DNA of 64,000 nt. Source: Rhodococcus sp. IEGM 1379 (GTDB lineage Bacteria > Actinomycetota > Actinomycetes > Mycobacteriales > Mycobacteriaceae). Below, piece by piece: positions 33,405 to 42,151 of the stretch. Positions within the stretch are counted from its first letter, which is position 1. The number at the start of each line of letters is the position of its first letter. The stretch is from contig NZ_JASHKR010000002.1 of NCBI RefSeq assembly GCF_030056815.1, positions 1 to 64,000 of the forward strand. The letters are read 5' to 3'. The notes under the pieces were generated by a model that ran no database searches, was not told the DNA's origin, and saw nothing but the letters and a program-made list of their open reading frames with translations. Both the position numbers and the translations under genes were made by a program.

Positions 33405-35617
33405 GCCTGCCTATCCATGATCGGGCCTTGCGTGACAGCAGGGTCCGAGTCTTCGGAATCCGACACCACGGGCCGGGTTCGGCCCGGGCGGTCCGCCGTG
33501 CGCTCGACGAGTTCTTGCCGGACGTCGTGCTCATCGAAGGGCCTTCGGACGCGGATCCGTTGGTGATGTTGGCTGCGTCAGATTCGATGGCGCCGCCGAT
33601 TGCGTTGCTCGCGTATGTCACTGGTGAGCCGTCGAAGGCTGCGTTCTGGCCCTTTGCCGTGTTCTCCCCGGAATGGCAGGCTTTGCAGTGGGCTGCACGC
33701 AACGGTGCTGCAGCACGTTTCTGTGATCTACCCGCGTTCAATCTGCTGGCAGAGTCGGACGCGCGCACTACGCGCGAGGGTGATCCGTTGGCAGAGTTGG
33801 CTGCGGCAGCGGGGTACGACGATACCGAGCGTTGGTGGGATTCGGTCGTCGAATCAGATTCCGGCACAAATGCTTCCGGCACTGAGGTCTTTGATGCGAT
33901 CACTGATGCCATGATTGCGCTGCGTGAAACCGTGCCGATCGACGAGGAAACTGCTCACCGCGAAGCGTACATGCGCCAGGTGCTCCGCAAGACGCTCAAG
34001 GACGGGGCACAACGCGTAGCAATCGTGTGCGGGGCGTGGCATGCACCGGCTCTGGTGGGTCCGCTCGGTCCGGCCACGGTGGATGCGCGAATCCTCAAGG
34101 GAATGGCTAGGATCAAGACCTCGTTGACGTGGGTTCCCTGGACGCATTCGCGACTTGCCTCGGTATCCGGTTACGGAGCCGGAATCACCTCTCCCGGTTG
34201 GTATCACCACCTCTATACTGCCACAGACAACGCCATTACGCGGTGGCTCACCAAAGTCGCCCGAGTGTTGCGTGCGGAGGATCTACCGATTTCGAGTGCG
34301 CACGTCATCGAAGCGGTGCGATTGGCAGATGCGCTGGCTGCGTTGCGGTCCCGCCCGTTGGCAGGCTTGTCGGAAGTGACCGAAGCGACGCGCTCGGTGA
34401 TGTGCGAAGGCAACGACGTCCTGCTTGATCTGGTCACTCGAAAGTTAGTGGTGGGCGAAGCCTTGGGTGCTGTGCCGGAAGAAACGCCGACTGTTCCGTT
34501 GGAAGCGGATCTGCGGGCGCGGGCAAAGACACTGCGACTCAAACAGCAAGCGGGCGCAAAGAATCTGGATCTTGATCTTCGTCGCGATATCGACATCGAG
34601 CGTTCGCATTTCCTTCACCGATTGAGCATTCTCGACATCGGTTGGGGTCGACCGGCGGATAGCGACATTCAATCCACCGGAACCTTCCGTGAGACGTGGG
34701 AACTGCAATGGAAGCCGGAATTCTCGGTGTCGGTGATCGAGGCATCCCTGTGGGGTACGACGGTATCCGGCGGCGCCGTGGCCAGAGTGGTGTCACAGGT
34801 GAAAACGCCGGGAATCACGTTGGCAGAGTTGATCGGACTGTTGGAACACTCGCTCCTCGCGAATCTCCCCGAAGCGCTGGCCGAAGTGCTGATGAGCGTT
34901 AAAACTGTTGCAGCTCTTGACCATGATGTGTCACACCTGATGGCGGCGCTGCCACCGCTGACGCGAACCCTGCGGTACGGCGACGTACGGGGTACCGACA
35001 TCTCGGCGCTCGTCGACGTCGGTGACGGACTGCTGATCCGAATCTGCACGGGACTGCCCGTGGCTGTGACCGGTATGGACGATGCCAGTGCTGCGGAGTT
35101 TCGTGCGCACGTCGACAATGTTCACGGCGCCGTGATGATGCGCAACGATCCTGAGTCGACCGCACGTTGGCTAGGTGCGATGCGCAGTGTGATCGACCGT
35201 GACGACATCAACGGGATGTTGGTGGGACGGATGGTGCGACTGCTTCGTGACGCTGCTTCGATCACGGAAACCGATGCGGCGGAGCGTTTGTCGCGAGCGC
35301 TGTCCATCGGCAGTGCCGCTACCGACAAGGCAGGGTGGGTGGACGGGTTTCTCGGAGGTGGAGGCCTGGTCCTCGTACATGATCGGGCGCTGCTGGACTT
35401 GATCGACAGTTGGGTGCGCGAACTCCGCGAGCAGGATTTCATCGACACCCTGCCCCTGTTACGGCGAACGTTCGGTGCATTCGAGGCAGTGGAGCGACGT
35501 GCGATCGGGCAGGCAGTGCGCGGTGGTCGGAAGGTGGAGTCCGCGGTGGAAACCGATGCACGAAGGGGTCGAGCGGCGATGGGTGTCGTTGCCACAATCC
35601 TGGGGGTGGGTGCATGA
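33401..35617 (+). CDS. DUF5682 family protein with TraB/EreA-like N-terminus
   Basis: 738 residues, the largest protein of the operon, start GTG 33401. The first 220 residues look like the TraB/GumN/erythromycin-esterase superfamily: VFGIRHHGPGSARAVRRALD, then DVVLIEGPSDAD, and a closing VAIVCGAWHAPAL with His214. In that fold paired histidines and an acidic residue bind metal or act in hydrolysis. The rest is helical and unassigned. Placed in DUF5682 by these motifs and the MoxR/VWA context. It could be the effector or substrate-processing part of the system (inference). Confidence 0.85.
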   Translation: MSLPIHDRALRDSRVRVFGIRHHGPGSARAVRRALDEFLPDVVLIEGPSDADPLVMLAASDSMAPPIALLAYVTGEPSKAAFWPFAVFSPEWQALQWAARNGAAARFCDLPAFNLLAESDARTTREGDPLAELAAAAGYDDTERWWDSVVESDSGTNASGTEVFDAITDAMIALRETVPIDEETAHREAYMRQVLRKTLKDGAQRVAIVCGAWHAPALVGPLGPATVDARILKGMARIKTSLTWVPWTHSRLASVSGYGAGITSPGWYHHLYTATDNAITRWLTKVARVLRAEDLPISSAHVIEAVRLADALAALRSRPLAGLSEVTEATRSVMCEGNDVLLDLVTRKLVVGEALGAVPEETPTVPLEADLRARAKTLRLKQQAGAKNLDLDLRRDIDIERSHFLHRLSILDIGWGRPADSDIQSTGTFRETWELQWKPEFSVSVIEASLWGTTVSGGAVARVVSQVKTPGITLAELIGLLEHSLLANLPEALAEVLMSVKTVAALDHDVSHLMAALPPLTRTLRYGDVRGTDISALVDVGDGLLIRICTGLPVAVTGMDDASAAEFRAHVDNVHGAVMMRNDPESTARWLGAMRSVIDRDDINGMLVGRMVRLLRDAASITETDAAERLSRALSIGSAATDKAGWVDGFLGGGGLVLVHDRALLDLIDSWVRELREQDFIDTLPLLRRTFGAFEAVERRAIGQAVRGGRKVESAVETDARRGRAAMGVVATILGVGA

Positions 35618-36780
35618 GCACAAGCGATGATGACCAGCGGCTACGTCGATGGCGATTGATGCTCGGAGAGTCCGCAGACGAGTCACTGGGCGGGCTGGGA
35701 CAACCGGGCGACAACCAGATGGATGCGGCGCTCGCCGCTCTTTACGACAACTCCGGCCCGAAGAAGGGGAGTCGTCGCTCGGCCGGGTTGGGGGCGTCGG
35801 CGCCCAAAGTTGCACGTTGGCTGGGCGACATTCGTACCTACTTTCCCAGCACAGTTGTGCAGGTGATGCAGAAGGACGCTATCGATCGACTCGGATTGAC
35901 GCATTTGCTGCTCGAGCCCGAACTGCTCGACGCCGTGGAACCCGACGTACATCTGGTGGGAACTCTTCTCAGTCTCAATCAGGTGATGCCGGATGCAAGT
36001 AAGGCCACGGCCCGCATGGTCGTCGGCAAGGTGGTCCGCGAAGTCGAGGAACGCATTGCCCAGAAGACCAAGGCGGCGGTGACCGGAGCTCTCAACAGGT
36101 CGGCCCGGACATCCAATCCTGCGCTGCGCGATATCGATTGGAATCGCACTATCGCGGCTAACTTGAAGCACTATCTGCCGGAGTACCGAACTGTGTTGCC
36201 GGAGAGGCTGATCGGATACGGGAGAAAATCTACATCGGTGCAGCGGGACGTAGTCCTGGCCATCGATCAGTCGGGTTCGATGGCGTCGAGTGTTGTCTAT
36301 GCCTCGGTGTTCGGCGCCGTCCTGGCATCGATGCGAGCGTTGAAGACGTCGCTGGTGGTGTTCGATACCGCGGTCGTTGATCTGACCGCGAAGCTGTCGG
36401 ATCCGGTTGACGTTCTGTTCGGAACGCAACTGGGCGGCGGCACCGACATCAACCGGGCAATTGCGTACAGCCAGTCGTTGATCACGCGGCCCTCAGAATC
36501 GATGTTCGTGCTCATTTCCGACCTGTACGAGGGTGGTATCCGCAACGAGATGCTCCGACGCATGGCCGCCATGAAAACGGCCGGCGTGCAGGTCGTGGTG
36601 TTGTTGGCGCTCTCCGACGACGGGGCGCCTTCGTTCGATCACGACAATGCGACTGCGCTGGGCGCTCTCGGCATCCCGGCATTCGCGTGCACCCCGGACA
36701 AGTTTCCGGAGTTGCTTGCGGTTGCGTTGGAACGAGGTGACGTCGGGGCGTGGGCGGAGCAGCGAGCGTTGATGCTTTGA
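35614..36780 (+). CDS. VWA domain protein (CoxE-like)
   Basis: 388 residues from ATG 35614, overlapping the DUF5682 stop. The C-terminal von Willebrand A domain has a complete MIDAS metal site: DQSGSM (from Asp218), the Thr in LGGGTDINRA and the Asp in ISDLYEGG. The N-terminal 200 residues (RWRLMLGESADESLGG ...) are helical. MoxR-VWA pairs work together as metal-dependent chaperones or conflict-system switches. Last gene of the operon; 28 bases separate it from the next transporter gene. Confidence 0.9.
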   Translation: MSTSDDDQRLRRWRLMLGESADESLGGLGQPGDNQMDAALAALYDNSGPKKGSRRSAGLGASAPKVARWLGDIRTYFPSTVVQVMQKDAIDRLGLTHLLLEPELLDAVEPDVHLVGTLLSLNQVMPDASKATARMVVGKVVREVEERIAQKTKAAVTGALNRSARTSNPALRDIDWNRTIAANLKHYLPEYRTVLPERLIGYGRKSTSVQRDVVLAIDQSGSMASSVVYASVFGAVLASMRALKTSLVVFDTAVVDLTAKLSDPVDVLFGTQLGGGTDINRAIAYSQSLITRPSESMFVLISDLYEGGIRNEMLRRMAAMKTAGVQVVVLLALSDDGAPSFDHDNATALGALGIPAFACTPDKFPELLAVALERGDVGAWAEQRALML

Positions 36781-36808
36781 GACACGTCGTGGTGGGTACC
36801 CCGCCACG

Positions 36809-38410
36809 ATGACCCGTGAGGTTTCGACAACGCAGGTAGGTTCAGGCTTGGTCCTCGCGGTGTTGGCATGTAGCCAGTTCCTGATGACTCTCGACAGTTC
36901 GGTCATGAACGTTTCGATGGCCACTGTTGCCGCGGATGTCGGCACCACTATCACCGGTATCCAGACCGCCATCACGCTGTACACGCTGGTGATGGCGACG
37001 CTGATGATCACCGGCAGCAAAGTCGGGTCGATGATCGGGCGTCGAAGAGCATTTGCGCTCGGACTGATCATCTACGGGGTGGGTTCGTTCACGACGGCAA
37101 TCGCACCCAACCTTGCGGTGCTGCTGATCGGTTGGTCCTTCCTCGAGGGGGTGGGGGCGGCGCTGATCATGCCCGCGATCGTAGCGTTGGTCGCAACCAA
37201 TTTTTCTTCCGAAAAACGTTCCGCTGCATATGGATTGGTTGCAGCAGCGGGGGCGATGGCTGTAGCGGTCGGACCTCTGCTCGGCGGGGCCGTCACCACT
37301 TTTGCGTCGTGGCGCTATGTCTTTGTCGGAGAAGTTGTCCTGGTGGCCCTGATTCTCGCTGTTCTTCGCAAAGTCGCCGACGTGCCTCCGGTCAAGTCGC
37401 GGTTGGACGGTGTCGGTTCGGTTCTGTCAGTGGTGGGACTGGGCATGATCGTGTTCGGTGTGCTGCGTTCGAGTGAGTGGGGATGGATGCAGGCGAAGCC
37501 GGGAGGGCCGCAGATTCTCGGACTCTCGCCTGTTGTGTGGTTGCTGATCGGTGGGCTGCTGGTGGTCTACGGTTTCCTGCGGTGGGAGACGCGACTGGTA
37601 GACGCTGGACGGGAGCCGTTGATGGATCCGGCGATGTTGCGAAACCGGCAACTCAGCGGTGGTCTTTTCATGTTCTTCGTTCAGTTTCTCGTGCAAGCCG
37701 GGGTGTTCTTTGCCGTTCCGCTATTTTTGTCCGTAGTTCTCGAATTGAGTGCCCTCGAGACCGGGATCCGGATTCTGCCGCTGTCTGCAGCACTTGTGTT
37801 GGCGGCGATCGGAATTCCGAAGCTGTTGCCGAACGCAAACCCTCGTCGCATCGTTCGAGTGGGATTGCTGTCGATGATTATCGGAATTCTATTGCTCGTC
37901 GCCGGGATGGATCCGGGCGCAAATGCCGCAGTCGTGATGGTCCCGATGTTGTTCATGGGGTTCGGGCTGGGAAGTTTGTCGTCACAACTCGGTGCCGTCA
38001 CTGTGTCGTCCGTTCCGGATGAGGAGAGCGCGGAAGTGGGAGGCCTGCAGAACACGGCCACCAATCTCGGAGCGTCCTTGGGGACTGCTCTGATTGGTTC
38101 GGTGTTGATCGCCACCCTCACTACATCGGTGATCGCGGGTATCGAGGGTAATCCGGCAGTACCGATGTCGGTGCAGCAGCAGGCCACGACGGCCCTGGCT
38201 TCGGGTGTTCCGTTCCTGTCCACTACGGAACTTCAGAATGCACTCGCCGCAGCGGGGGTCAGCGAACAGGCCACCGCGGCGATTGTCGACGTCAATTCCG
38301 AGGCCAGGCTCGAGGCATTGCGCGTGGCATTCGCAGTTGCGGCGCTCTTGGCGATTGCGGGATTGTTCGGGACGGGCAGGGTTCCTCGGGTTCCAGTTGG
38401 TACGGATTGA
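36809..38410 (+). CDS. DHA2 family MFS drug efflux transporter
   Basis: 533 residues with fourteen predicted membrane segments. Motif C-like and DHA2 signatures: TLDSSVMNVSMATVAADVG, GSKVGSMIGRRRAFALGL, and GVGAALIMPAIVALVATNF. It is expected to export drugs or cations by proton antiport. It follows the VWA gene by 28 bases, so read-through from the SWIM operon is possible but it is not functionally linked. Unlike the second DHA2 gene at 53-55 kb, the frame is intact. Confidence 0.9.
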   Translation: MTREVSTTQVGSGLVLAVLACSQFLMTLDSSVMNVSMATVAADVGTTITGIQTAITLYTLVMATLMITGSKVGSMIGRRRAFALGLIIYGVGSFTTAIAPNLAVLLIGWSFLEGVGAALIMPAIVALVATNFSSEKRSAAYGLVAAAGAMAVAVGPLLGGAVTTFASWRYVFVGEVVLVALILAVLRKVADVPPVKSRLDGVGSVLSVVGLGMIVFGVLRSSEWGWMQAKPGGPQILGLSPVVWLLIGGLLVVYGFLRWETRLVDAGREPLMDPAMLRNRQLSGGLFMFFVQFLVQAGVFFAVPLFLSVVLELSALETGIRILPLSAALVLAAIGIPKLLPNANPRRIVRVGLLSMIIGILLLVAGMDPGANAAVVMVPMLFMGFGLGSLSSQLGAVTVSSVPDEESAEVGGLQNTATNLGASLGTALIGSVLIATLTTSVIAGIEGNPAVPMSVQQQATTALASGVPFLSTTELQNALAAAGVSEQATAAIVDVNSEARLEALRVAFAVAALLAIAGLFGTGRVPRVPVGTD

Positions 38411-38587
38411 GTAGAACACAGCATCTTCGAGGCGAACGGTGGCTCGTGAACTCCCGTTTCGATATACAGTGAACCTCGCCAAAAGGATTCTTCGGGAATG
38501 GCAACAGGGGTTGCGAAACAGCCGCCGAGTCGGAAAAATCGCACGTAACAGGTAGTACGCTCGATAAGGGCAACATAGGGGGTTCGG

Positions 38588-38656
38588 ATGTCTGAAAACT
38601 GGCGTTCGACCGCAGCTGCGTTGACCTGTGACGGAGTCAGGTCAACTGAATGTTGA
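38588..38656 (+). CDS. Short leader ORF upstream of the GGDEF-EAL gene
   Basis: A 22-codon ORF starts at ATG 38588, five bases after a strong AGGGGG site (38577-38582), and reads MSENWRSTAAALTCDGVRST plus two residues. Its TGA (38654-38656) overlaps the GGDEF-EAL start in the arrangement ATGTTGA. The large gene has no convincing Shine-Dalgarno of its own, so its translation probably depends on this leader. An 8-bp inverted repeat lies inside it. Confidence 0.55.
   Translation: MSENWRSTAAALTCDGVRSTEC
38620..38646 (+). promoter_or_regulatory. Inverted repeat just before the GGDEF-EAL start
   Basis: GTTGACCT (38620-38627) and AGGTCAAC (38639-38646) form perfect 8-base arms around an 11-base loop, ending three bases before the ATG at 38650. 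It can fold in the mRNA over the translation start or act as an operator. Confidence 0.5.
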
Positions 38657-40992
38657 CGGGTGTTAGGCAACCCGGACGTCGATCCGCGTTGTCAGCATCC
38701 GAGCGCGCAGATTTCTTTCGCCGCCAACTCGACGAGACCTCCTCCGTCGCACCGCTCTCGAATATCGCGTTCATGCTCGCTCTCGGTTCGGTACTCGTGT
38801 TCGTCATTCCGCCGGAACAAACAATGGTTCGTTTGTTGGGTGGAATTACCATCCTGCTGGTTTTCCTCAACTCGACTCGCGTTGCAGTTTCTCTGAGAGT
38901 GCCGCGATGGAAACAGTCGACGAGCTTCGATTACACAGGGCTGATGCTCGAAGTCGTGGTGATCGCGATTCTCGACGTCGTACTGTTCTCGATGTTGTTC
39001 ACCACGATCGACTCCAACTACGACGTGGTGATCATCGCGACGATGGCCGGGATCATGGGTGCCGGCACCATCAATTTCTACACAGTTCGCTCGGCCAGTC
39101 TCTCGTGGATATACATCCACGGACTGGGCTTGATGATTGTGTTCTCGATGCATTCCGAACCGTATTTGCGTGTGCTCTCGATCCAACTCGCGATCTATAT
39201 GTTTGCTCTCACCGTCGGCGCGATGTACCTCTCGGCGTCATTTCAGCGACGCTGGATGGCAGAAATTCAAGCCGATTCGGAACGCCAGACGGTGTCGCTG
39301 CTGCTCGACGGTTTCGAAGGTGGATCGAGAGACTGGCTGTGGGAAGTCGACATCGACGGACGTTTTTCGCACATATCTCCGCGGTTGTCTCAGCTCACCG
39401 GACTGTCCGCGAGCGATTTGCAGGACATGACGTTCGGGCAATTGCTCAATCATCTCGAGATCACCTCCAGCGATGAGGGCAAGGTGGCTGCGGAACTGCT
39501 GGTCGACAAGTTCGAGCGGATAACAGCGTTCCGGGACATAGTGGTTCCTGTTCGGATAGACAGAGACCGGCGGTGGTGGTCGCTCTCGGCAAATCCCCGA
39601 GCACTCGGCAATGGCGAGATCTGTGGTTGGCGAGGTGTCGGATCCGATATCACCGAGCGCTATGTCCACGAGCAGGAAATTCTGCGACTGGCAGCAACCG
39701 ATTCGCTGACGGGTCTCCCGAACCGGAGGTCCTTCGGAGCGGAGTTGGAACGAGCGGTCAACGGACGCGGCAACCTCGACCGAGTGCGCGTCGGGATTCT
39801 CGATCTCGATAACTTCAAGTCTGTCAACGACACACTCGGCCATCCTGTCGGAGACCGCCTACTCCTCGCCGTCACCGACCGCCTTCGAACGGTTGCGGGC
39901 GCTGATGTTTTTGCGCGAATGGGTGGCGACGAATTCGGGATAGTCGCGCATGTACCAGCCGGACGAAACTCGTACGTCGGATTTGAACGATATCTCGACG
40001 TACTTCAGGAGCCCTTCCACATTGCGGGCAACCGGATCGAAGTCCGTGCCACCATCGGGTACGCCAGCAATCCTGACGACTCGGGGGACGCCGACGAATT
40101 GGTGATGCTCGCCGATCTCGCACTGAACGAAGCCAAATCGACTGGCCGAAACAGGGTGGGCAGGTTTTCGCCGGCGTTACGCGCCTGGGCTTCGGAGCGG
40201 GCCACAGCTCAGCAGGAGTTAGACCGGGGGATTGCTGCCGGCCAGTTCGAACTTCACTACCAACCGCAGGTGAACGCTGTAACCGGGCAAGTTGTGGCGT
40301 TGGAAGCCCTCCTCCGATGGAACCATCCGGTCAAGGGGCTCATCGGGCCGAGCCAGTTCATCGGTGTAGCTGAAGAGACCGGCATGATCATTCCGCTCGG
40401 TGCGCAGGCAATGGCGCTTGCCTGCGCCGAAGCTGTGAAATGGCCGGCGGGAATACGTGTCGCGGTCAACGTTTCACCGGTGCAACTGCTCTCAATCGAT
40501 TTCTGCAAAATGGTTGAAAATGCGCTCGACGTGACTGGATTGGACCCCGAGTTGTTGCAACTCGAAATTACCGAAACCGGCGTTGTCGAGGACCGGGCAA
40601 TCTCGGAGATCCACGCGCTGAGGTCCCTGGGAATCACCGTCGCCCTCGATGATTTCGGTACCGGATATTCGTCTTTCGCGACACTTCAACGGCTACCCAT
40701 CGATGTCCTCAAGATTGATCGATTGTTCATCGTCGACTGTGCTGATCATCAGATGGCCGTCGTGAAATCAGTGGTGGAACTCGCCTCGGTCCTGGGAATG
40801 ACGTCGCTCGCCGAAGGTGTGGAAACGCCGGTGCAACTGCGCCGAGTCCAAGCAGTCGGGTGTGATCTCATTCAAGGATTTCATATCAGTAAGCCGCTGA
40901 ATGCCGCTCAACTCGAGGCGTATCTTGCGGCCACATCCACTTCGTCCGGGCAGAACTTTCATCCGCTCGATTCAGATTTCAGTCGTCCGTAA
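38650..40992 (+). CDS. Membrane GGDEF-EAL c-di-GMP protein with PAS domain
   Basis: 780 residues: about six membrane helices (residues 35-200), a PAS domain (about 215-335, RDWLWEVDIDGRFSHISPRL), GGDEF (about 350-505) with DLDNFKSVNDTLGHPVGD and RMGGDEFGI, and EAL (about 520-770) with EALLRWNHP, LEITETGVVED, ALDDFGTGYSSF and LAEGVET. Both active sites are intact, so it may both make and break c-di-GMP. The position for an inhibitory RxxD site before GGDEF reads AGAD, so product inhibition is unlikely. It overlaps the next, converging gene by 21 bases. Confidence 0.92.
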   Translation: MLTGVRQPGRRSALSASERADFFRRQLDETSSVAPLSNIAFMLALGSVLVFVIPPEQTMVRLLGGITILLVFLNSTRVAVSLRVPRWKQSTSFDYTGLMLEVVVIAILDVVLFSMLFTTIDSNYDVVIIATMAGIMGAGTINFYTVRSASLSWIYIHGLGLMIVFSMHSEPYLRVLSIQLAIYMFALTVGAMYLSASFQRRWMAEIQADSERQTVSLLLDGFEGGSRDWLWEVDIDGRFSHISPRLSQLTGLSASDLQDMTFGQLLNHLEITSSDEGKVAAELLVDKFERITAFRDIVVPVRIDRDRRWWSLSANPRALGNGEICGWRGVGSDITERYVHEQEILRLAATDSLTGLPNRRSFGAELERAVNGRGNLDRVRVGILDLDNFKSVNDTLGHPVGDRLLLAVTDRLRTVAGADVFARMGGDEFGIVAHVPAGRNSYVGFERYLDVLQEPFHIAGNRIEVRATIGYASNPDDSGDADELVMLADLALNEAKSTGRNRVGRFSPALRAWASERATAQQELDRGIAAGQFELHYQPQVNAVTGQVVALEALLRWNHPVKGLIGPSQFIGVAEETGMIIPLGAQAMALACAEAVKWPAGIRVAVNVSPVQLLSIDFCKMVENALDVTGLDPELLQLEITETGVVEDRAISEIHALRSLGITVALDDFGTGYSSFATLQRLPIDVLKIDRLFIVDCADHQMAVVKSVVELASVLGMTSLAEGVETPVQLRRVQAVGCDLIQGFHISKPLNAAQLEAYLAATSTSSGQNFHPLDSDFSRP

Positions 40993-42096
40993 TCCGTTTC
41001 CGCCGGCAACCTTCGCTTGATACATCAGTGAATCCGCGGCCTTCGAGGCCAGCGAAATTGCAGACGCTCCACCGGCCCAGGTTTTCGAATCGCTAGGCAT
41101 GATTACCCCGCCGACGCTCACCGTGGTGGGTATCGAATCCTGATCGTCGGACAAGGCGGAATTGGTGCTGTCGATCAGGTCGGCAATTTTGTCCGGCGCC
41201 CCGGAAATGACTGCCAGATATTCTTCGCCGCCGACGCGCCCGATGACCCCGTAGTGACCAAAATGGAGCGCCAAGCGGTTTGCTGTTCTCTTGATGACAT
41301 GGTCGCCTTCGGAATGTCCGTGAATATCGTTGACCAGCTTGAACTTGTCGATATCGACAACGATGAACGCCAGGCACTCTTCTCTTGTTCTGGCGCGCTC
41401 GAGCAGTTCGGCGATTGCGGCGTCGAGTCCGCGCCGGTTATACAGTCCGGTGAGTGGATCACGATCTGAATCGCGGGCGTCACGGTACAGCGTGCGCCAG
41501 GCCAGGTGCGAAAAGATCGGCATGAGCGTCACGACGCCGAATAGGACCGTCGCTCGCGCCAGAAGGGTCGTCATGTTCACTTCGTCTTGCTGATATGCGA
41601 GGACAAAGACGATGGCAGTTATCGCCGTGGCCCAGAGGACGTGCGCTATCAGCCATTTTGCGCTGACGAACAAGGTTACGAAGGTGCCGCACACGGCAAA
41701 GATAATGCATCCGAAGGTTCCGGAGTCACGGTCGGTGACCATGAGTACTGCCAGACCGATGCCGAGATCGGCGAAAATGCCGAAAGTGAGGAGTCCGACT
41801 CGGCCGGGGAATGGAAGAGTGAACCAGCACGCGGTAACCACAATGCACGCCGTGATCATGACTACCGAGAGTGATTTTCCGATGAGGGTCGGTGGCGTAT
41901 CAGGTCCGATCAATTTGAAGAAGGCCGAAAGCCCGAAAATTAGTGTCATCACACCGATCAACGCACTGAAAATCGGTTGAATTGCGCGACTTGACCGTTG
42001 GTGCTTTATCCACTCGTAGTCGTGCGGCTCGTAGAACCACTCCTTGAGCGTGGACCAAGAACTGTTCCCTGTCGGTGAGGGAGCAGTGTCGGACAT
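40972..42096 (-). CDS. Membrane diguanylate cyclase (paralogue 1)
   Basis: 374 residues: a conserved N-terminal motif (TLKEWFYEPHDYEWIKHQRS), about six membrane helices to residue 195, and a GGDEF domain (DRDPLTGLYNRRGLD, VVDIDKFKLVNDIHGHSEGD, RVGGEEYLAVI). The signature is GGEEY, with Tyr instead of Phe. No RxxD inhibitory site is present. It is a close paralogue of the gene at 42152-43276, with equal length and same strand, so a tandem duplication is likely. It converges with the GGDEF-EAL gene. ATG is seven bases after CAAGAT, suggesting a leaderless mRNA. Confidence 0.9.
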   Translation of the reverse strand: MSDTAPSPTGNSSWSTLKEWFYEPHDYEWIKHQRSSRAIQPIFSALIGVMTLIFGLSAFFKLIGPDTPPTLIGKSLSVVMITACIVVTACWFTLPFPGRVGLLTFGIFADLGIGLAVLMVTDRDSGTFGCIIFAVCGTFVTLFVSAKWLIAHVLWATAITAIVFVLAYQQDEVNMTTLLARATVLFGVVTLMPIFSHLAWRTLYRDARDSDRDPLTGLYNRRGLDAAIAELLERARTREECLAFIVVDIDKFKLVNDIHGHSEGDHVIKRTANRLALHFGHYGVIGRVGGEEYLAVISGAPDKIADLIDSTNSALSDDQDSIPTTVSVGGVIMPSDSKTWAGGASAISLASKAADSLMYQAKVAGGNGLRTTEI

Positions 42097-42112
42097 GAGG
42101 CCTATCTTGGCA
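42097..42112 (-). promoter_or_regulatory. Extended -10 of diguanylate cyclase 1
   Basis: On the minus strand TGCCAAGAT (extended -10 with CAAGAT) precedes AGGCCTC and then the ATG. Transcription would start at the ATG itself. The same TGCCAAGATAG element with seven-base spacing is found before the paralogue. Confidence 0.45.
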
Positions 42113-42151
42113 TTGAAATGCAGCTAGGAGAAAACAATTGTACCGCCGGTA

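Noticed and set aside
42097-42151. Terminator between the two diguanylate cyclase genes
   Set aside because: No stem-loop is visible in the 55-base gap; only the promoter element is present.
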